64,000 nt of DNA from Okapia johnstoni (lineage: Eukaryota > Chordata > Mammalia > Artiodactyla > Giraffidae): NCBI GenBank assembly GCA_024291935.2, contig CM044313.1:82645001-82709000 (forward strand), read 5' to 3'. A program made the translations under genes and the position numbers. Shown here one piece after another: positions 47,131 to 57,900 of the stretch (the stretch's first letter is position 1; the number at the start of each line of letters is the position of its first letter). The notes under the pieces were generated by a model. The model saw only the letters and a program-made list of their open reading frames with translations, did not search any database and had not been told where the DNA came from.

Positions 47131-47325
47131 TTATATATATATATATATAAAATTATGACTGATAGATATAAATCAGTATAATTATGTAAATACATATGAT
47201 TTTAATATATATTATATTTATATAAGCAAATCAATAATATTATATAATATACATATAAAATTATACATAAATATATAAAATGTAAACAATATATTTGTAT
47301 GTATATTATATATATATATATATTT
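47131..47325. repeat. (TA)n-rich simple repeat
   Basis: Long TATA runs at 47131-47147 and 47306-47322 with AT-only sequence between; self-complementary and likely length-variable. Confidence 0.85.
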
Positions 47326-47327
47326 AT

Positions 47328-47400
47328 TCACATTGTAGTGTGGCAGAGACCACTACAACATTGTAAAGCAATTATCCTCCAATTTACAAAAAAAAAAGAA
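47328..47400 (+). mobile_element. L1 3' terminal scrap
   Basis: CTACAACATTGTAAAGCAATT then ATCCTCCAATTTAC and an A-run: the last bases of a ruminant L1. The TA-rich repeat lies directly 5' of it. Confidence 0.7.
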
Positions 47401-48180
47401 CAAACAGACCTTGAAAATCTGCTCTGTAAGTGGCCCTGCAGTTATCTACAGGCTATGATTGAGGGCCCACAGAGATGCTAGGCTTCTAAAAGAACCCACC
47501 CCATTGGCTTTGCCTGCTACTCACCCTCCCCTGAGGCTTTCTGATTCCAGGAGACTTGAGTTGGGCTGGGGACGGACAACTTCCCCCATCATCTGTCACC
47601 AAGAGCTAAGCACGAGTGGGTTTATCCGATCAGCTGCCTGTCTACTTGTAGGGGACAGGGGCTCTGAGTGTAGTGGGGGGGGTGCCCTGGGGGAAGACAG
47701 GATGGGGCACCTCTTAGGGGTAGCACGAGGAGACCAGGCACCCAGAGGAGGGGGAATGGTGCCTGAGTCACCTTCTGCTTAGGGATGGCTCAGGTGTTCC
47801 TGTTCTAGGAGAGAGCTCTGAAGGCTGAAAACACCCTGATGGTGCAGCTGGGAAACCCACACAGCCCAATAATAATAAGCTTGACTAAAGCTTCTAGCGC
47901 TGTGCTTGATTTCAACCACAAGGTGGCAGGCGATGGCAGAGGATGGTCCACAGCCTCGCCCAGAAAGCGGGTGGAAGACCTGAGGGAAAGCCCAGTCCAA
48001 CGGCCATCACTTACACACTGACGAAGCTGCTAAGAGTTAAACTCTTGTTGAGAAGGAAGGTTCTAGATATAACTGCCATCCGTTTAGAGAATAGATGTAG
48101 AAATATGCAGAAAAATGTGACTTTCAATTTGTATCTTACAACCAACAGTAAAGTGCAAAAAAAAAAAAAAAAAGAAATCT
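47401..48180. other. Unassigned intronic sequence
   Basis: Moderate GC at 47470-47780 without splice or coding signals I can defend; A-run at about 48157-48173. Confidence 0.35.
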
Positions 48181-48199
48181 AATTTCATTGGTTACTATA

Positions 48200-48330
48200 G
48201 TGTTGAGAAGAAAGAGTTCTAGAATTTGAGTCAGAGGCCCTGAGTTCTGGTCTTTGCTCTTGACCCCAGGAAACCTCCTCCTAGAACCTTAGTTTCCTGC
48301 TCGGTACAATGAGAAAATAGGACTTAGATG
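48200..48330 (+). repeat. MIR SINE fragment
   Basis: CAGAGGCCCTGAGTTCTGGT, CCTTAGTTTCCTGCTCGGTA and CAATGAGAAAATAGGA follow MIR order. Confidence 0.6.
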
Positions 48331-49284
48331 AAATGTGGGCTGCCTTCCAGAAAGCATGACATGAAATGAAACAGCATGTGGGGCAAGCAGGCAGAGAAGA
48401 ATGAAGTAGGCACAAACGTAAGGCTTTTGCAACACTCCATTGATGCCGCATCCTTGGGGAATGGGCTGTTCCACTTGATGAAGTTTCTAGATAATTGAAT
48501 TTTAAATGCTGAAACTTGTTTTCCTTTTAACCTTCCGTAATGGAAATCTCTCAGAAGTGTATTACACGCTTCTCTGGCTCCTTAAACGGCAAACTGAATA
48601 TAATTTAACCTTTCCTGAATGTTCTAGGTCATCAGGATGACTACCTCTTACTATATATACAGTCTCCAATAGAGCACTGGGTGCCTATGGGCATATTCAG
48701 GTAGGCAGGAGGACCTTCGTGGGTAATGGCCCCAGAGACTACATTATAAAGCTATAATTGGCAATTCTTCCTTCCTGCAGTCTCCTACAGCACTACCTAC
48801 ATTCATTTCTCCAAGTAACACCTTCTAGCAGCCTCCTGACACTCTGTTTAAAATCTGCTATAACCTAGAGAGAACTCAGGGTTGCCATGGGTAACCAGAG
48901 TCTGAGCTTGTAACAACCCTAAATTTAATTTTACACACAATTTAAAGGCAGTGGTACTGTGCTGAAGGTTACCTCTGGCCAGGGCTGACATCCAGCTAGT
49001 CAGCCCAGGAGTAATTCTCCTCTCTCAGTTGGCCAATCGCCCTGAGCTCCCTGGGTCCTCCTGCCAGCCTGGTACCCTGCCTCCCTCCGTGGACTACGTA
49101 TGTATCTCACACCCCAGTAACTCAAAGGTGTGGTCTAGCCCTGAGGGGCTCCAGGACCCTTTCCTGCAGGCACCAGCATCGTTTCCTACAGACTCATACC
49201 CACGCCATTACAGGTCACTCAGTGTTTGAATTTCACCCTGATTTCTGGGTTGACTGAACATCTCCATGTACCAGAGGCCTATTC
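48331..49284. other. Unassigned intronic sequence
   Basis: Nothing recognised. Confidence 0.35.
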
Positions 49285-49445
49285 AGGACATCAAGTAAAT
49301 CTTCTTAACTCACCCACTAAATGACCCTGTTGGGGAAAGCATCAGCCTCCCGTGACTGAGGTCACTCATCCACATGGCCAATAAGTGGGTCTAGAAGCCA
49401 GATCCGCCTCTCCCAGGCCCATGTTCTCTGCACTGTGCCCTCTTA
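49285..49445 (-). repeat. MIR SINE fragment
   Basis: AAATGACCCTGTTGGGGAAA, ACTGAGGTCACTCATCCACA and CTAGAAGCCAGATCCGCCTC fit an antisense MIR. Confidence 0.5.
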
Positions 49446-50359
49446 TATTTACTAATGTAAAAAAAAGTCCAGTTGAGTTTGATACCCTGAAAAAATACAT
49501 TTTCAGTGGAACATGGGCCCTTTTACTTTTCAGAAAAGGCTACTTGTTTTTGTTTTGGTGTGTGGGTTGTATTTTAATTAATTCCACATCTTGTTACCAA
49601 TTTGGAACAATCTGTCCTCAGGGAACAGATCTGGTTTACTTATAGAAGGCTAGGGGAGGGAGGGATGGGGTTACAAAGTATTCCTTGTAGGAAATAATGT
49701 AAAAAAATCTTCCCAGTTCTCCCTTCACCAAAAAGATATAAATAGAACATTCCAGAAAACCTCATCTTCCCCGGAGTAGGTATGATAGAGTTGCAAACAA
49801 AAGCTTTCCTCCATGTGTTTACCAGCCATGCCTGCAAGATGCGGCATGTGACAGCATCCATTACTGGTACCCCTCCCCACCTCAGAAAGTTCTCAAGAAG
49901 TTCACTCCACCGTGATGCTGTCATGACTCAAAAGAACGAGGGGTCCCCAGGCTACCTGGGGAGCCTGGAAGCAAACTGCAGACCTTGGGAGTGTCAGTCA
50001 GGGAGAGAGCAGAATGGGGTCTGCGGTTTGGGGATAAGTTTGGGACGCTCTCAGGTTAAGCTCTGAAAATGGTTCTAGGGGTGCAGATGGGTGTAAGACC
50101 CGTGGCTGTGAATTCTCTGCTCTTCCCGCAGGGATGATCTTTCCAAACTGACCCTAAGCTAATTTTTAAAATAAGCCAACCATGAGCTCATCTTCTACAT
50201 ATTGCACCTGCTCCTCCCACACTTATCCCACACATGATTTTCAGAGTGTCCTCTTCCAAAAACATCCACAACGCTCAAAAGTTTCCAGAGTGACCTTGTC
50301 AGGGAGGAAATTGTTTGAATAACTGACCAGCCATAGGTGACAGGGTCAAAATATCACGT
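49446..50359. other. Unassigned intronic sequence
   Basis: Nothing recognised. Confidence 0.35.
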
Positions 50360-50519
50360 GTGTTAGTTTGCTAGAGCTGTCACAATAAAGTACCACAAAC
50401 CAAGTAGCCGAAGCAACAGAAATTTGTTTTTTAGTTCTGGCACTAAAAGTCTAAGATCAAGGTGTTGGCAGAGCTACACTCCCTCTGAGTATGAGAGAAA
50501 TATCTGTTCCAGGTCCCAC

Positions 50520-50578
50520 TCTTGTTGTTGTTCAGTCGCTAAGTACTGTCCGACTCTTTGTGACCCCATAGACCCTAG
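50520..50578 (-). mobile_element. Bov-A tail fragment inside the LTR
   Basis: TTGTTGTTGTTCAGTCGCTA then CCGACTCTTTGTGACCCCAT, truncated after about 55 bases. Confidence 0.75.
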
Positions 50579-50708
50579 AGAACTTAACTTCTGGTAGTTC
50601 CTTGTCTTGTGGCAGCCTGACCCCAAACTTCACATGGCATTCTCCTTGTGTGCATATCTGTGTCCTCAGATCTGTCTTTTATATAAGGATGCTAGTCATA
50701 TTGGACCA

Positions 50709-50983
50709 CGGAGAAGGCAATGGCACCCCACTCCAGTACTCTTGCCTGGAAAATCCCATGGACGGAGGAGCCTGGTAGGCTGCAGTCCGTGGGGTTGCTG
50801 CGAGTCAGACACAACTGAGCGACTTCACTTTTACTTTTCACTTTCATGCATTGGGGAAGGAAATGGCAACCCACTCCAGCATTCTTGCCTGGAGAATCCC
50901 AGGGACGGGGGAGCCTGGTGGGCTGCCGTCTATGGGGTCGCACAGAGTTGGACATGACTGAAGCGACTTAGCAGCAGCAGCAG
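50709..50983 (+). mobile_element. Bov-A2 SINE with perfect 12-base duplication
   Basis: Two Bov-A monomers and a (CAG)n end. Flanked by identical CATATTGGACCA at 50697-50708 and 50984-50995, so its limits are exact. Confidence 0.95.
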
Positions 50984-51150
50984 CATATTGGACCAGGGGC
51001 TGACCCTATTCCCATAGGGCCTCATCTTCACTAATTACATCCGAAGCAACCCAAATAAAGCCACATTCTCAGGTACGGGGTGGGGAGGAGGGTAGGACTT
51101 CAACAGGTGAACTTGGAGGGGCATGACACATAATTCAACCCATAACATCA

Positions 51151-51834
51151 TGTAAGGGATTTTTGAATTCAACATCAAACTCAAGAGAAAGGGCAGAATG
51201 GCTTGCCCAAAAGAGTGCCTCTTATTATAATTCCAAGTGATATTCCAACTTATCATGTTGGTGGTGGGATAGGGAAGTTAGTGTGTTGACACCTGAAACC
51301 TGTTGCTTACAAGTAATGGTGAATATACAGTCACTGAGGGGGCTGTCTGCTGAGGGGGAGAGAGGTACACTGGGGTTTCTGCAGAACCGAATTCCTACTC
51401 ACCACTTTTTTAAGACAAAACCTACATAGGTATGTGGGAAAATTTAGTGTTGAAGCAAACAGTTAATCACAAAGAGTGAAAAGGGATATCTTGAGAACAT
51501 TCAAAACACTTCCAGCTCCTTGACACTTAATCTCAAAGTGCTTCTAGTCCTAAGTTCAGGCTAGATGTAAGTTTGCCAAAGGAAGACTATATGAAAATTG
51601 AGTTCCTTTCATAAGACATGGTAGGGGAGAGCAGGGAGTGGCTTCTGTTTTCCTTGTCAGGTTGGGTAAGTGGAAGCCTTAGAGTTTGTTCTTGTCACTT
51701 ACTGCCCTGTTGTCTACGATTATGTCGAGGAGGTGCTTTGTGAAGCTGTAAACCATCCATGAAATTGAGCACCAGACAGCATGACAAGGACCCGAGTATA
51801 GCTCTGGGCAGATTTGAGGTGGTGCAGAACAGGG
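51151..51834. other. Unassigned intronic sequence
   Basis: Nothing recognised. Confidence 0.35.
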
Positions 51835-52265
51835 CTCAAGAGCGCAGACGGTGGTGGCAGCTAGACCCAAGTTCACATTTGGTTCTGCCTCTTTCTCAGG
51901 TGACCTTGTGTAAGCTACATGTCCTCTCTGTGGTCAAGGTTCTCATCTAAACCTGTCCTTTGTAGAGTTGGGCTCCTCTTCATGCTCAGTCACTTCAGAC
52001 TCTTTGCAAGCCTATGGACTGTAGCCCGCCAGGCTCTTCTGTCTATGGAATTCTCCAGGCAAGAATATTAGAGTGGGTTGCCATTTCCTTCTCCAGGTGA
52101 TATTCCCAACCCAGGGATTGAACCCTGGTCTCCTGCATTGCAGGCGATTCTTTACTATCTGAGCCACAAGGGAAGCCCTTATACAGAGTTGTAGTAGGTA
52201 TTAAATGACAGTGGCGGTAGAGAGTCCCTAGAGCTGTAACTGCTCAATAAATGGTTTTTGTTATA
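51835..52265 (+). repeat. MIR SINE split by a Bov-tA
   Basis: Left part contains TTTGGTTCTGCCTCTTTCTC and GGTGACCTTGTGTAAGC. The right part, after 52183, contains GTAGTAGGTATTAAATGACA and AACTGCTCAATAAATGG. Confidence 0.7.
51983..52182 (-). mobile_element. Bov-tA SINE nested in MIR
   Basis: Antisense copy from CAGTCACTTCAGACTCTTTG to GAGCCACAAGGGAAGCCC. Confidence 0.9.
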
Positions 52266-52972
52266 ATTATGCCAGAGAACTAAGGAGTCAATCTTGAAAA
52301 ATTAACCCAGTCTTTTTCTCTCCTGTCTTGTGAATTTCCTGGTTGTTCTGGGCACTGGGAGACTAGGACTCCAGGAGCCCTTGTCTCATTGCCTATTCAC
52401 TTGTATAATGTCTTGAAGACTAAGCAGAAGGTTTTGGCCTTCTCCTTCTTTTACGCCTACACCTGAGCACCTCCTGGGTAGATTTTTTCTCACCTAGCCC
52501 TTCATCACCTGGCGTACACACAACAGCCCCTCAGAGAAGGGAATTTCAGAGCCGTGGCTGTTGCCTAGTGAAAAAGTTGTGTTTGGAGGATTTAGCCATG
52601 GAAAATGTTCATAGCCCAGTACGCTGGCTGTTCCCTTAGTTCCTGTATTTTTGATGCTCTGGCATTTGGAGACTTGATCCTGGAGAGACTGCCCCTCCTA
52701 CCTACCAGGGGCAGCTAATTTCTAGAGATAGCAAATAACTCTCTATTTGTTATTTGAGAAAAAAGGAAAAACTCTGAGCCCAAGTCTTCTAAGAGAGAAT
52801 GAAGCAAAACAAACATATAAATACTGCAAAATCTCACGAGTGTGTAGTTGCCCTCCAAAGGATAAATGCTGTTGGCTTCTCATCACGGGAGGGCTCACAG
52901 CCCTCAGCATCAGGCATAAGTGAGCCACAAGGGTCCCACATCCGCCCCCACGCTGCCAGCTGGTGCTCCCCC
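52266..52972. other. Intron just downstream of the PDZD2 coding exon
   Basis: No repeat recognised. Sequence runs unbroken into the splice donor at 52978. Confidence 0.5.
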
Positions 52973-52978
52973 ACTCAC
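52973..52978 (-). other. PDZD2: Splice donor of the PDZD2 coding exon
   Basis: Exon end CCAG is followed by GTGAGT on the minus strand, a near-perfect U1 site. It leaves the reading frame in phase 2. Confidence 0.9.
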
Positions 52979-53454
52979 CTGGCCCCACTGACATCAACTC
53001 CGACCATCAGCTGCCCGTTCAGGGAGAGGATCTCGTCCCGCAGGCGCACCTTCCCACTCTTCCCGGCCGGGCTGTTCTTCCTCAGCTCCGTCACCCAGAT
53101 GCAGCCCACATCCAGCATGGGGCCCTGGTGGGTTTTCCTCTTCTTGCCCCCTCTGCGCTTTTCCCCATAGTCCCCAAACACAGGGATGTTCCCAAAACTG
53201 AGGCCCACAGTCTCTGCGTCCCCCAGCTCCTTGGTGAGGTACACGGTGCAGATCTCCATCCCAGGGGGGCTGTGGTCGGGCTGGACGGAGCTCTCGTCCA
53301 CAGCGAAGTTCAGCCTGATGTACTCCTGCAGTTTCTGGATGGCCGCCTGGCAGAGGCGCTGCTCTGGGCCATCCCCGCCCTCCCGCAGGCTGTTCTGCAG
53401 CCACTGGTAGAGGAGGGGCAGGTGCAGCCCAGCATTGTCCTGGGTGATGGGCAT
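52979..53454 (-). CDS. PDZD2: PDZD2 first coding exon (N-terminal 158 codons, partial gene)
   Basis: Encodes the N-terminus of what I recognise as PDZD2, a large multi-PDZ scaffold protein of vertebrates. The peptide opens MPITQDN and has a leucine-rich helical region (residues about 10-50). A PDZ fold begins near residue 68, with carboxylate-loop sequence VGLSF at 83-87, a basic insert around 99-110, and the RLRDEILSLNGQ core strand at 138-149. The start is the ATG at 53454-53452. It has A at -3, and an in-frame TGA lies 24 bases upstream (53481-53479), so no longer N-terminus is possible. An in-frame GTG three codons upstream is not credible as a start. The frame is open to a consensus donor (GTGAGT, 52978-52973) that splits a codon after AG (phase 2), with the PDZ domain unfinished, so the rest lies in downstream exons outside the window. 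The exon is GC-rich against an AT-rich intron background. The family assignment is from memory; the coding-exon call is strong. Confidence 0.9.
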
Positions 53455-53819
53455 GGTGCTCACTCCCAGGTGCCAGCATCATGAGAGGACCTGCTCCTGA
53501 GAGCCAGGCCCCGCGGGGCCCCACGTCCCTCGGGAACACGGGCTGTCATCTGCTCGGCCTACGTTCATATTCAGGCTGGCAGACAAGCCTGAGGAACTCC
53601 TCCTCCAGTCCAGGCTGTTTGCTTTGGCAAGAGGAGGACGGTTCACAATCAGAGCAACAGGGGAACAATTGCTGGGCCCAGAGCGTCAATGAGGAAAGGA
53701 AGGAAGTGTCCGACCAGTCCCTGCTTGGTTCATTTCACAGTAGGGCTCGTGCGGAGGAACCTGGAAATGAGGTGTTCCTCCCGCGGCAACAGGGTGACCT
53801 CCCCTGGACTCATTCACAT
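53455..53819 (-). other. PDZD2: Predicted 5' untranslated part of the PDZD2 exon
   Basis: On the minus strand the best acceptor upstream of the ATG is a long T/C tract ending CCCTCCCAG at 53828-53820. The exon would then begin at 53819, leaving a 365-base untranslated leader before the ATG. The first bases read ATGTGA, a minimal upstream ATG followed at once by a stop. Weaker acceptors exist closer to the ATG (for example a pyrimidine run ending CCCAG near 53675), so the exon could be shorter. Earlier non-coding exons and the main promoter would lie at higher coordinates, probably beyond the window. Confidence 0.55.
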
Positions 53820-53842
53820 CTGGGAGGGGAAAAAACAAAAAA
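53820..53842 (-). other. PDZD2: Splice acceptor and polypyrimidine tract before the PDZD2 exon
   Basis: Read on the minus strand this is an almost uninterrupted T-then-C run of over 20 bases ending in CAG, followed by the presumed exon start. It is the strongest acceptor within 500 bases upstream of the ATG. A T-rich SINE tail could imitate it, but no SINE body adjoins it. Confidence 0.6.
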
Positions 53843-53964
53843 CTCCTGTTACAACAGTGAGCCTTCCGACAGAACACATGGCAGGAAAGCATTATAGAAG
53901 AAGGGTGCTTGCTTGTTGAGTCAGGAACCTAGTGCCCCTCCCCATCCCATTGCTGTGTTCTCTC

Positions 53965-54335
53965 CACCCTGTGTGCACATACACTGATCCAGAAATACAT
54001 GCACACACTGTCACACAGAGATGCACAGGTGCACACGGATACACAGATGCATGGTTGTGCACATGCATGTAGAGATGCACACACACAGACATACTCATAC
54101 AGTGGTGCACAGACACACACAAATACGCATAGGCACACACAGAAACATAGATGCACAGATAGATGTGCACACAGATGCACAGACACATAGATGTATACAC
54201 ACACTGTCATTCAGAGATACACAGACACATAAGAGATACACAGAAGCACACAGAGGTACACACAGAAACAGATGCACACACGCAGACACACGCAGATATG
54301 CAGATGCATGGATGCACACACACACACACACACCG
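53965..54335. repeat. CA-rich minisatellite
   Basis: About 370 bases of imperfect ACACAGATGCACA-type units, ending in a pure (CA)n run near 54315-54333. It lies in the intron about 145 bases upstream of the predicted PDZD2 acceptor. Long open frames through it are low-complexity artefacts. Confidence 0.9.
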
Positions 54336-55570
54336 TTCCCTCAGACAAGAAAACTCTGGAACGCTGACCTTCCCTGGGATATTTCCCTGATCAGTAAGGA
54401 AATGAGATAACTTCTGCCAGGACAAGTCCCATCAAACTCACATCCACCCCGGAGGCTGTGTGACAAGACTCCCCGGAAGACTGCAGAGGGGTGCTGGACA
54501 TATTGAACAGCTCATATTCCTAGGAAGTTCAGACCTATGTCCATTTGCCTTGATGGGCTCAAGTGCATGCACAGGAGGTCTTTCCGTTCCAGAGCTCTGC
54601 TTGTCAGTACGACCAAGGGAAGAGCTGGTCAACACCACAGGAAGACGTGGCTTTCCCCCAAACCACTGCGAGTCCTAAGCTTAGCTAGGGTCCTGGCTTC
54701 GTCATGTACATTCAGACGGAATCCTGTCTCTTTACAGCCTCCAGCTTTTGGTCTACTCTCTTCTTTTTCTTTGGCAAACTGTTGAAAGCAACCTATGTGA
54801 GGCCAACCCCAAAGCTGTCTCCTACAGAGAGATGCTTCTCCAGGTTTCTGGGTGAGCAGCCCTGACCGCTCCTTGGCTTGTCCTGGGCATGCAGCTCCCT
54901 CAGTGACAGACTCCCTAGGCTGAAGGTGGCTACTGCAGGCTCCTGCGCGAGGATGGCAGTGATATCCCCTTTCCCCTCACCTCCCCCTGCCCAAACATGC
55001 AGAGTGCCCAGTGCACAATCCACCCCTCCCAGTGGAAGGTTAATTGAACTCCTTGGCCAATTCTCCTCCTCCAAAGAGATTTTCACCTCCATTTTCTGTA
55101 AACACAGAAAAATGACCCCTTTCAGTCTCTTCTTAGAAATTCACTTTCAGCTAGAGAAAGTCAATATAAACCGTGCCATCTAAGATGGAAAACATTCTCA
55201 AGCCTTCTCAGGAAGTGATTTAACAAGGAATAATAACAAATAGGAGAGGTGTCAGAAGCCATGTCAACAATAAATGACCTATTCCTTAGGAACTGTAAAG
55301 AAATTTCTAATAGAGTAGGCTGTGAGTTTCCAGAGAACTGGAGTGCCAGCTATTAACTGGTTCCTTATAAATCAAAAGCCTAGTAAATATCATCTACATA
55401 ATAATGTGCCTATTATAAAGAAAGGCAAGATCAAAGAAAAGATAATCCATACATGGACAAAAATTGATTTCTTTGGCCCAAATAAGTAACACCTCTCACT
55501 GAACAGTAACTCCACACAGACATATTAAAGTCTTATGAATAAATCAAAACATTTTCCATCAGGCTGAACA
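54336..55570. other. Unassigned intronic sequence
   Basis: Moderate GC to 55090, then AT-rich. No exon supported. Confidence 0.35.
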
Positions 55571-55574
55571 ACTC

Positions 55575-55750
55575 TTAGGAGTCTCTGTTTCCTCATTTGT
55601 AAAATGAGAAAGTTGAGTTAAATGATCTCTAAGGCCTCTCTTACTCCACAGAGAGGTTCTCAAGTACAGTGACAATGTCTGGTTCATCAATACACTCCCC
55701 ACCCCAGCATAGTGTCTGTCACCTTGTAGACTCTCAATAATTTAAAAATT
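55575..55750 (+). repeat. MIR/L2-like fragment
   Basis: GTCTCTGTTTCCTCATTTGT, AAAATGAGAAAGTTGAGTTA and GACTCTCAATAATTT. Confidence 0.6.
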
Positions 55751-55958
55751 TTTTTAAAAGATCCTTTAAAATTAAAATTTTGATGGCGATTCAAGGTGTT
55801 AGTCACAGTTCAGATGGTTCCATACATGTGAAAACAAGAGTTAAACATATTGGGTTAGATGTTCATTTGGAAAATAAGTGATTGAAGAGACCCAAACTTA
55901 AGAGCAATAGAGAATTTTTCCCCTCGATGTCAGACTGTACTTATGCAACATGCATTTA

Positions 55959-56140
55959 GGGCTTCCCTTGTGGCTCAGATGGTAAAGAATCTATCTTCTC
56001 AGGAAAATTGCCTTGAGAAGAGAATGGCTACCCAATCCAGTATTCTTGCCTGGGAAATCCCATTGACAGTGGAGCCTGGCGGGCTACAGTCTATGTGGTC
56101 ACAAAGCATTGGATGTGACTGAGCAACTAACACTTTCACT
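55959..56140 (+). mobile_element. Bov-tA SINE
   Basis: GGGCTTCCCTTGTGGCTCAG head with a shortened tRNA half, then CCAGTATTCTTGCCTGGGAA and the tail. Confidence 0.9.
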
Positions 56141-56295
56141 TCTTTTCTACTTTTTTCAACATGTATCTAACATATGAACATAAACTGAGAGCCAGACCTT
56201 GAATTTGGCACTGGGAATATATTGTCAAAAGTTAAATTCCCTGTCCTATAGGCGTTCATAATCTAGTGGGAGAGGTATAAGTAAATGAAAACTTG

Positions 56296-56840
56296 CCATG
56301 AAATTAAGACATTTGCTCCTTGGAAGAAAAGCAAAACCTATACAGCATATTAGAAAGCAGAGACATCACTTGGCTGACAAAGGTCTGTATAGTCAAAGCC
56401 ATGGTTTTTCCAGTAGTAATGTATGGATGTGAGAGTTGGACCATAAAAAAGGCTGAGCACTGAAGAATTGATGCTTTTGAATTGTATTGTTGGAGAAGAC
56501 TCCTGAGAGTCCCTTGGACTGCAAGGAGATCCAACCAGTCCATCCTAAAGGAAATCAGCCCTGAATATTCATTGGAAGGACTGATGCTGAAGCTGAAACT
56601 CCAATACTTTGGCCACCTGATGCAAAGAGCTGACTCATTTGAAAAGACCCTGATGCTGGGAAAGATTGAAGGCAGGAAGAGAAGGGGTGACAGAGGATGA
56701 GATGGTTGGATGGCATCACTGATTCAATGGACAAGAGTTTGAGCAAACGCTGGGAGATAGAGAAAGACAGGGAAACCTAAAGTGCTGCGGTCCATGGGGT
56801 CACCAAAAGTTGGACACGACTTAGCAACTGAACAACAACG
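56296..56840 (+). mobile_element. BovB LINE 3' fragment
   Basis: Matches the last 540 bases of the 34-kb BovB from CTCCTTGGAAG to the TCACCAAAAGTTGGACACGA tail. A TGA stop replaces an arginine codon near 56461. Confidence 0.9.
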
Positions 56841-57539
56841 TTGATCTTTGTAATATGTTACATATGAAAATTTTAACAACTTAGAGAAAAAAGGCTTTTT
56901 TTTTCCTGCTCTTTGTAACTCAAAAGTTGTTAATTAGTACATTGGCGATGAATACAGTTGATTGGCTTGGATTGGATCATTTTTCCATCAGGAGTCCATC
57001 CATCAGCTATGGCCAAGGAGATGTGGTCACAAGGTATCAACATGGCTGCTGGGAGTCCACCCTCTGGACAGTGGAGTTTTCAGAAAAGGAAAAACAATTT
57101 CAAATATATGGACACCATCAAGAGACTTAGTTAATCTTATTGAGGTTATTCATGGACTACATAGCCTTTTAATTCTTTGCCTAAAACTTAGAATTTACCA
57201 GTAATCTTTCCAGCTCCCTATTCGATCAACTCCTTTTGTGGGTTTTTCTACAAATAAAGGGCATAGAGACATTCCCATCCACTGCAACGATCTGAGATGA
57301 CTCGGGGCATGTGCAAAGACACACATCTTACAGCACTGCTGGGAGAAATGTGGTATGTTCACACTATCCCATGAAACAATCCAATACCAAATATCTCAGT
57401 GAACAGAATGCTGACACAGAGAAGACACATAAGTCTGCCAGTCATTACAAATACCAACATCCCTCCATGACTGATATGTGTTAAGGTCTAAAAGCTCATC
57501 CTGAAAGATCGACCCATTTTAAGAGGGAGTAGAATTTGT
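56841..57539. other. Unassigned intronic sequence
   Basis: No repeat or exon recognised. Confidence 0.35.
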
Positions 57540-57900
57540 GGATTTGGAGAGCCACTGCAACAGTGCAGTTCACTTTAATCTACCATACTTAATTCTCCAA
57601 TTAGTTTCCCATCTCAAGCAAACAGCTGTGATAATTTAAATTAATTTTGAGTAGCTTGAAGCTGACAGCCTTAACATTCCAAATAAATGCTTCTGTCCCT
57701 GAGTTAATTTATTGATATGGTGTTAGAATCGACCACCGTTCTTAGATCTCCTTTGAGCTGAGCCATGTATTCTCAGCAGGGTGACATCATCCACAAAATT
57801 TAGAGATTATAATGGTTAATGCCTCCTTCCGCTGCAATCCTCAATCCCACCTGATATTTATTCCATAGCATTTAATTGTGTGTGTTAGAACTGAAGTTAA
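57540..57900. promoter_or_regulatory. Possible non-coding regulatory element (AT-rich, homeodomain-like cores)
   Basis: Repeat-free block with several TAATT/ATTA cores, an AATTTAAATT palindrome near 57633 and a CAGCTG E-box at 57623-57628. The texture resembles conserved developmental enhancers. This is composition only; no conservation evidence is available. Confidence 0.25.

Larger units (their letters stand above)
50360..51150 (-). repeat. MaLR-type solitary LTR (MLT1/MST-like) with two SINE insertions
   Basis: Antisense LTR from GTGTTAGTTTGCTAGAGCTG and GTACCACAAACCAAGTAGCC to TTCAACCCATAACA, with CAGAAATTTGTTTTTTAGTT and GGGCCTCATCTTCACTAATT inside. No gag, pol or env remains. Interrupted at 50520-50578 and 50697-50995. 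Confidence 0.75.

Noticed and set aside
47459..47782. 107-residue plus-strand frame in moderately GC-rich sequence
   Set aside because: No domain, convincing splice sites or family resemblance.
50360..51150. Endogenous retrovirus with coding capacity
   Set aside because: Only a solitary LTR-like segment is present, broken by SINEs; no viral genes are nearby.
53461..53463. GTG upstream of the PDZD2 ATG as start
   Set aside because: GTG starts are not expected here, and the ATG three codons later has good context and begins the recognised protein.
52994..53539. 181-residue minus-strand frame overlapping the PDZD2 exon
   Set aside because: Shadow frame of the real coding sequence, without family resemblance; the PDZ frame has splice signals and recognisable motifs.
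53965..54335. Spaced short repeats suggesting a CRISPR array
   Set aside because: Units are adjacent and degenerate without unique spacers, in a vertebrate intron.
53892..54425. Several 60-130 residue Cys/His/Thr-rich frames
   Set aside because: All run through the CA-rich minisatellite and are low-complexity artefacts in multiple frames.
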